The position numbers and the translations under genes are program-made. Below the pieces are notes generated by a model that ran no database searches, was not told the DNA's origin, and saw only the letters and a list, made by a program, of their open reading frames with translations. From Streptomyces pactum (GTDB lineage Bacteria > Actinomycetota > Actinomycetes > Streptomycetales > Streptomycetaceae), in contig NZ_JACYXC010000001.1 of the NCBI RefSeq assembly GCF_016031615.1, positions 4,526,001-4,590,000 on the forward strand: a stretch of 64,000 bases of DNA, read 5' to 3'. Positions 60,335-64,000 of this stretch are shown here, one piece after another. The stretch's first letter is position 1. The number at the start of each line of letters is the position of its first letter.

Positions 60335-61648
60335 GTGACCGGCGGTCCGGCGTGTCCGGAGGACCGGAAGAGGAAGCGGAAGGGCAGTGCGCAGGACTCG
60401 GACAGGGGGCGGGCGGTGAGCGGCGACGGCGGCGCGGACCGCGACGGGGTGGACCCGGGCGCCGCGGCACCGGACGCCGCCACCGCTGACGCCGGCCCGG
60501 CCGACGGCGGCCGGACCGGCCCCGGCGGGGGCGGCGGCACAGACGGCGGCGACGGCGGGGAGAGCGGGGAGAGCGGCGACGCCGCGGACGCGGACGGAGC
60601 CGACGAGGACTCCATCGCGCTCCGCCTGGAACAGCTGATCCTCGGCGCCGAGCGGCGGTACACCCCCTTCCAGGCGGCCCGCAGCGCGGGCGTCTCGGTG
60701 GACCGGGCCACCCGCTTCTGGCACGCGATGGGGTTCGCCGACATCGGCCAGGCCAAGGCGCTCACCGAGGCGGACGTGCTGGCGCTGCGCCGGCTCGCCG
60801 GTCTGGTCGAGGCCGGGCTGCTCAGCGAGCCGATGGCCATCCAGGTGGCCCGCTCCACCGGCCAGACCACCGCCCGGCTGGCCGACTGGCAGATCGACTC
60901 CTTCCTGGAGGGCCTGACCGAGCCCCAGGAGACCGGCATGACCCGGACCGAGATCGCCTACCCGCTGGTCGAACTGCTCCTGCCGGAGCTGGAGGAGTTC
61001 CTCGTCTACGTCTACCGCCGGCAGCTCGCCGCCGCGACCGGCCGGGTGATCCAGGCCCAGGACGACGCCGAGATGGTCGACCGGCGGCTCGCCGTGGGCT
61101 TCGCCGACCTGGTGGGCTTCACCCGGCTCACCCGGCGCCTGGAGGAGGAGGAGCTGGGCGAGCTGGTCGAGGCGTTCGAGACCACCGCCGCCGACCTGGT
61201 CGCCGCGCACGGCGGCCGGCTGATCAAGACCCTCGGCGACGAGGTGCTGTACTCCGCCGACGACGCCGGCACCGCCGCCGAGATCGGCCTGCGGCTCATC
61301 GAGACCATGGCGAACGACGAGACCATGCCGGAGCTGCGGGTGGGCATCGCCTTCGGCACGGTCACCACCCGGATGGGCGATGTCTTCGGTACCACCGTCA
61401 ACCTCGCCTCCCGGCTCACCTCGATAGCCCCCAAGGACGCGGTGCTGGTGGACGGCGCCCTCGCCGAGGAACTGACCCGCACCGGCGACGCCCCGGTCTC
61501 CGAGGCCGAGGCGGCGGAGGCCGCGGCCGAGGCGGAGAAGCGCGGCGAACAGCCGCCCGGCTACCGCTTCGCCCTCCAGCCGATGTGGCAGCGCCCGGTC
61601 CGCGGCCTGGGCATCGTCGAACCCTGGCTGCTCACCCGCCGCGGCTGA
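60335..61648 (+). CDS. cya: Class III adenylate cyclase
   Basis: A cytoplasmic cyclase of up to 437 residues making cAMP, the ligand of Streptomyces Crp, which controls germination and development. The first 90 or so residues are low-complexity (Gly, Asp, Ala, Pro). Then comes an all-helical regulatory domain ('ILGAERRYTPFQAARSAGVS', 'FWHAMGFADIGQAKALTEADV') typical of the actinobacterial CyaA type, and the catalytic domain with metal Asp258 ('VGFADLVGFT') and Asp302 ('KTLGDEV'), substrate Lys298, and Asn356/Arg360 in 'TVNLASR'. GTG 60335 is adopted; GTG 60416 would remove part of the variable N-terminus. It follows birA by 63 bp. Confidence 0.92.
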   Translation: MTGGPACPEDRKRKRKGSAQDSDRGRAVSGDGGADRDGVDPGAAAPDAATADAGPADGGRTGPGGGGGTDGGDGGESGESGDAADADGADEDSIALRLEQLILGAERRYTPFQAARSAGVSVDRATRFWHAMGFADIGQAKALTEADVLALRRLAGLVEAGLLSEPMAIQVARSTGQTTARLADWQIDSFLEGLTEPQETGMTRTEIAYPLVELLLPELEEFLVYVYRRQLAAATGRVIQAQDDAEMVDRRLAVGFADLVGFTRLTRRLEEEELGELVEAFETTAADLVAAHGGRLIKTLGDEVLYSADDAGTAAEIGLRLIETMANDETMPELRVGIAFGTVTTRMGDVFGTTVNLASRLTSIAPKDAVLVDGALAEELTRTGDAPVSEAEAAEAAAEAEKRGEQPPGYRFALQPMWQRPVRGLGIVEPWLLTRRG

Positions 61649-61850
61649 CCCGCGGCCCGCCGGGGCGGGCGGGTGGAGGCGGACCGGTGGACGGGAAGCG
61701 TGCGGCCGGTGGACGGTGTGCCTGACGCTTGGCTGGGGGCTGGGACGGCCCCTGCCGGGGTGGGTGTGTGGCGGGGGTGTCCGCCTCGGCCGGTTGCCGG
61801 GATGCCTGAGTGGTGGTGGCTTCCGTGCCGGCCCGTTGCCGGGTTGCAAG

Positions 61851-61898
61851 GTCGTTCGGGTGCCGGGGTGCGGGGTCGTTCGGGTGCCGGGGTGCCGG
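61851..61898. repeat. Direct repeat, 24-bp period x2
   Basis: The 24-bp unit at 61851-61874 recurs at 61875-61898 with only one or two changes at its end. Further degenerate GTTGCCGGG copies precede it. Confidence 0.8.
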
Positions 61899-62411
61899 GC
61901 TGTGGGGGCGCTCGTACGCCCGGGGCCGGGGTGCCGCCCGGGAGGGGCTCGGGGCGCGGGGCGCAGCCGGCCCGCCCGTCCGCTTGTCCCCTGTTCCTTC
62001 GTCCACCGTCGGCCCGACCGTCCGTCCGCCCGTCCTTTTGTGCCAGCGGGTCGCCGGACCGTCGGGGCGCGGCGGCGTCCGTCCGGTGGCCGGTGCCGGA
62101 TCCCCGGCCGGATGCGGGTGTACGGCGGACGCCGCCGGGCACGCGTGCGAGGGGACCGCGGGGGATGCCGCGGCCTGTGCGTGCGGCGCGTACGCCCGCG
62201 CGGCCCGGGTGTGGGCCGGGCCGGGTGTCCTCGTCCGCCGACGACGCGCGGTCGTGTGCCCGTCCGCACGGGCGTGCTGCCCCCCGCCGCCTTCGACGTA
62301 CGACGCGGGCGGGCCGGACGGCGCGGGGTGTCTGGCCCCGCGGCGGGCGGGACCGTACACCGTCGTGACCGGCACCCCTGGCGGGTGTACCGGCCCGCCT
62401 GCGATGATCCG

Positions 62412-62427
62412 GTCAACGATCGTTAAC
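62412..62427. promoter_or_regulatory. Near-palindromic operator candidate before the enoyl-CoA hydratase
   Basis: GTCAACGATCGTTAAC is palindromic at 14 of 16 positions and lies 19 bp before the ATG, in an A/T-richer island. The shape (AACGATCGTT core) suits a TetR or MarR-type regulator. Confidence 0.5.
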
Positions 62428-62446
62428 ACCGGCTCCGGGAGGGCGC

Positions 62447-63241
62447 ATGACGGAACAGCGGTTCGGCGAATGGGTCGGCGTACGGCGGCACGGGCACGTC
62501 GCCGAGCTGGTACTCGACCGGCCCAAGGCGATGAACGCGGTCTCCTCCGAGATGGCCCGGTCGATCGCCGCGGCCTGTGCGGAGCTGGCCGGGGACACCT
62601 CGGCGCGCGCGGTGGTCCTCACCTCCACCCACGAGCGGGCCTTCTGCGTCGGCGCGGATCTGAAGGAGCGCAACTCGTTCAGCGACGCCGAGCTGCTGCG
62701 GCAGCGCCCGCTGGCCCGCTCCGCGTACACCGGGGTCCTGGAACTGCCGATGCCGACCATCGCGGCGGTGCACGGTTACGCGCTCGGCGGCGGCTTCGAG
62801 CTGGCCCTCTCCTGCGACATCATCGTCGCGGACCCGACCGCCGTGGTGGGGCTGCCGGAGGTCTCGGTGGGCGTGCTGCCCGGGGGCGGCGGGACCCAGC
62901 TGCTGCCCCGCCGGGTGGGCGCGGCCCGCGCCGCCGAGCTGATCTTCACCGCCCGCCGGGTGGGCGCCGACGAGGCCCTCGCCCTGGGCCTGGTGGACCA
63001 GCTGGCGCCCGAGGGCGCGGACCGGGCCGAGGCGCTGGAGCTGGCCGGCCGGATCGCGGCGAACTCGCCGGTGGGCCTGCGCGCCGCCAAGCGGGCGCTG
63101 CGCCTGGGCCACGGCCTGGACCTGCGGACCGGTCTGGAGGTGGAGGACGCGGCCTGGCGGACGGTCGCCTTCTCCGGGGACCGGGCGGAGGGCGTCGCCG
63201 CCTTCAACGAGAAGCGCACCCCGGACTGGCCGGGGGAGTGA
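62447..63241 (+). CDS. Enoyl-CoA hydratase/isomerase family protein
   Basis: A 264-residue crotonase-fold enzyme. 'HVAELVLDRPKAMNAVSSEM' (in part), 'FCVGADLKER' (first oxyanion-hole strand), 'PTIAAVHGYALGGGFELALSCDIIVA' (in part) with the second oxyanion Gly, 'GLPEVSVGVLPGGGGTQLLPRRVG' (in part; catalytic Glu in 'LPEV' and the usual second Glu replaced by Gly/Leu) and 'LVDQLAP' are seen. Most likely hydrates trans-2-enoyl-CoA in fatty-acid or branched-chain degradation; related activities cannot be excluded. GGGAGGG lies before the ATG. A near-palindrome just upstream suggests local control. Confidence 0.92.
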   Translation: MTEQRFGEWVGVRRHGHVAELVLDRPKAMNAVSSEMARSIAAACAELAGDTSARAVVLTSTHERAFCVGADLKERNSFSDAELLRQRPLARSAYTGVLELPMPTIAAVHGYALGGGFELALSCDIIVADPTAVVGLPEVSVGVLPGGGGTQLLPRRVGAARAAELIFTARRVGADEALALGLVDQLAPEGADRAEALELAGRIAANSPVGLRAAKRALRLGHGLDLRTGLEVEDAAWRTVAFSGDRAEGVAAFNEKRTPDWPGE

Positions 63242-63943
63242 CCCCGGGGCGGGCCGGCCGCGGCGGTCGCCCCGGCCGCCGCGGCACCGCGTACCCCGCC
63301 GGTCATCCGGCCGCTCACCCTGGGCGCGGCCGGTCCCGCGCCACCGGCCCTTCCGGGACTCCGGTTCTTCCGGCCGTCGGTTCCTCCGAGCCCCGGCCCT
63401 TCTGCGGGCGGTCGCCGGTTCCTCCGGCCCCGGCTCCTCCGCTCCCCGACCCCGGGACCCCGGCTCCCGGACCCCGGGACCCCGGCTCGTCGGACCCCGG
63501 GCGCACGGCCTTCCCGGGCCGGCGGTCCTCTGGCACCCGGTCCCCCGCCCCGACCGCGGCCGGCCCTGGTCTCGGTACCGGGTCCGGGTCGGTGGCGGGG
63601 GACCGTGGCGCGTCCGGAGCCATGACACGCCCCCGGCCCGTGGCGTGACGGTCACCGGGCCGGCCGGGAGCCGGGCCGCCGGCCCTTTCCCGGCGAGCGT
63701 GCGGCGGGCGGTGCGCGGTACGGGCCGGGGGTGGCGGCGGGGCGCCGCCGGGCGCCTGGCAGGCTAGGCGCTCCTGCGCGGGCGGACGTCCGCCCCGGAC
63801 GGTGACGCCGGGGCCCCGCGCGGGTGGGCACCGGCCGGGCCGGGGCCCGCGGACGGGCGCCGGTACGCCGGTCGGGACGGCGGCAGCCGGCCGGACCGGT
63901 GGAAGGCGGAACCGGCCGAACGTTCCTACGCTGGATGACGCGG
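63242..63943. other. GC-rich spacer after the enoyl-CoA hydratase
   Basis: It holds a 10-bp-stem hairpin (63257-63285) just after the stop, then about 300 bp of CCCGGCTCCCGGACCCCGG-like echoes. No gene is supported. TACGCT at 63927-63932 may be a promoter for the gene that begins at the right edge. Confidence 0.5.
63257..63285 (+). terminator. Terminator of the enoyl-CoA hydratase gene
   Basis: Arms gccgcggcgg (63257-63266) and ccgccgcggc (63276-63285) pair perfectly around a 9-nt loop, 15 bp after the stop. Confidence 0.65.
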
Positions 63944-64000
63944 ATGCGCGCCGTGGACGTGGTCGCGCACGGCGACGGAATGCGAGGCGCGGTGACGGGC
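63944..64000 (+). CDS. Possible 5' end of the next gene (truncated by window)
   Basis: From ATG 63944 (or ATG 63935) a frame runs open to the window edge with product 'MRAVDVVAHGDGMRGAVTG'. TACGCT lies 11 nt upstream in an A/T-richer patch. Too short to identify. Confidence 0.3.
   Translation, partial: MRAVDVVAHGDGMRGAVTG

Larger units (their letters stand above)
61649..62446. other. 800-bp GC-rich spacer with tandem repeats and operator-like palindrome
   Basis: No gene is supported; open frames on both strands give noise. It contains two perfect copies of a 24-bp unit (61851-61898, GTCGTTCGGGTGCCGGGGTG followed by four bases) and, at the right end, the near-palindrome described separately. 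Confidence 0.6.

Noticed and set aside
59288..62416. Very long minus-strand open frame (over 1000 codons) opposite birA and cya
   Set aside because: It is antisense to two clearly conserved genes and consists of Arg/Gly/Ala/Pro/Val noise; such frames arise from extreme GC3 bias.

Overview
The base composition is very high in GC, third codon positions are strongly G/C-biased, GTG starts are common, and the gene set is typical of Streptomyces or a close relative. The order from a sialic-acid-like glycopolymer cluster, through a nucleoside ABC transporter with cdd/deoA, add, afsQ2-afsQ1/sigQ, deoC and purine nucleoside phosphorylase, to accA2, maf, pccE-pccB, birA, an adenylate cyclase and an enoyl-CoA hydratase matches my memory of the chromosomal core of Streptomyces coelicolor around afsQ1. 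No rRNA, tRNA, CRISPR array, prophage or insertion sequence was seen.

Layout. 0-1.7 kb: the end of a GntP-type gluconate permease and a small 2-TM protein. 1.8-9.8 kb: a surface glycopolymer cluster with a polysialyltransferase-like enzyme, a GT2 transferase, a DUF6716-type glycosyltransferase, a CMP-nonulosonate synthetase fused to a HAD domain, a NeuB-type synthase and a second sialyltransferase-like protein. The likely product is a nonulosonic-acid (Kdn or sialic-acid-like) wall polymer. 10.4-18.9 kb: an M20 amidohydrolase, then a nucleoside-uptake operon (BMP lipoprotein, ATPase, two permeases, cytidine deaminase, thymidine phosphorylase). 19-26.9 kb: a divergent MFS/LysR pair, an alpha/beta hydrolase homologue, adenosine deaminase, a secreted protein with a lipoprotein, PspC and VanZ. 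27.6-31.8 kb: the AfsQ1/AfsQ2/SigQ signalling locus. 32.3-37.3 kb: a uridine-kinase-like gene, a small secreted protein, two aldehyde dehydrogenase family genes and deoC. 37.5-41 kb: an accessory cassette of lower GC that looks like a type VII secretion substrate set. 41-49.7 kb: a PH-domain protein, a phospho-sugar mutase, purine nucleoside phosphorylase, a GGCT-like protein, an LpdA-type flavoprotein and a DeoR regulator. 50-63 kb: TetR, acyl-CoA carboxylase subunits, Maf, a penicillin-binding protein, biotin ligase, adenylate cyclase and enoyl-CoA hydratase.

How it works together. Many genes form one dispersed nucleoside-salvage pathway: uptake, deamination (cdd, add), phosphorolysis (deoA, PNP), a sugar-phosphate mutase that could act as phosphopentomutase, DeoC cleavage, and acetaldehyde oxidation by the neighbouring ALDH. 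Four of its transcription units (bmp operon, add, deoC, PNP) share the palindrome CTACGCGCGTAG next to the -10 region (one copy is a half-degenerate match). This points to one repressor controlling an unlinked regulon and is the most interesting regulatory signal in the window. Other points of interest are the ESX-like cassette, a set of apparently leaderless promoters with a TAnnnT box 6-7 nt before the start codon, an AfsQ1 box, a frameshifted AfsQ-linked lipoprotein, an apparent ATC start codon, and a G-run array downstream of sigQ.
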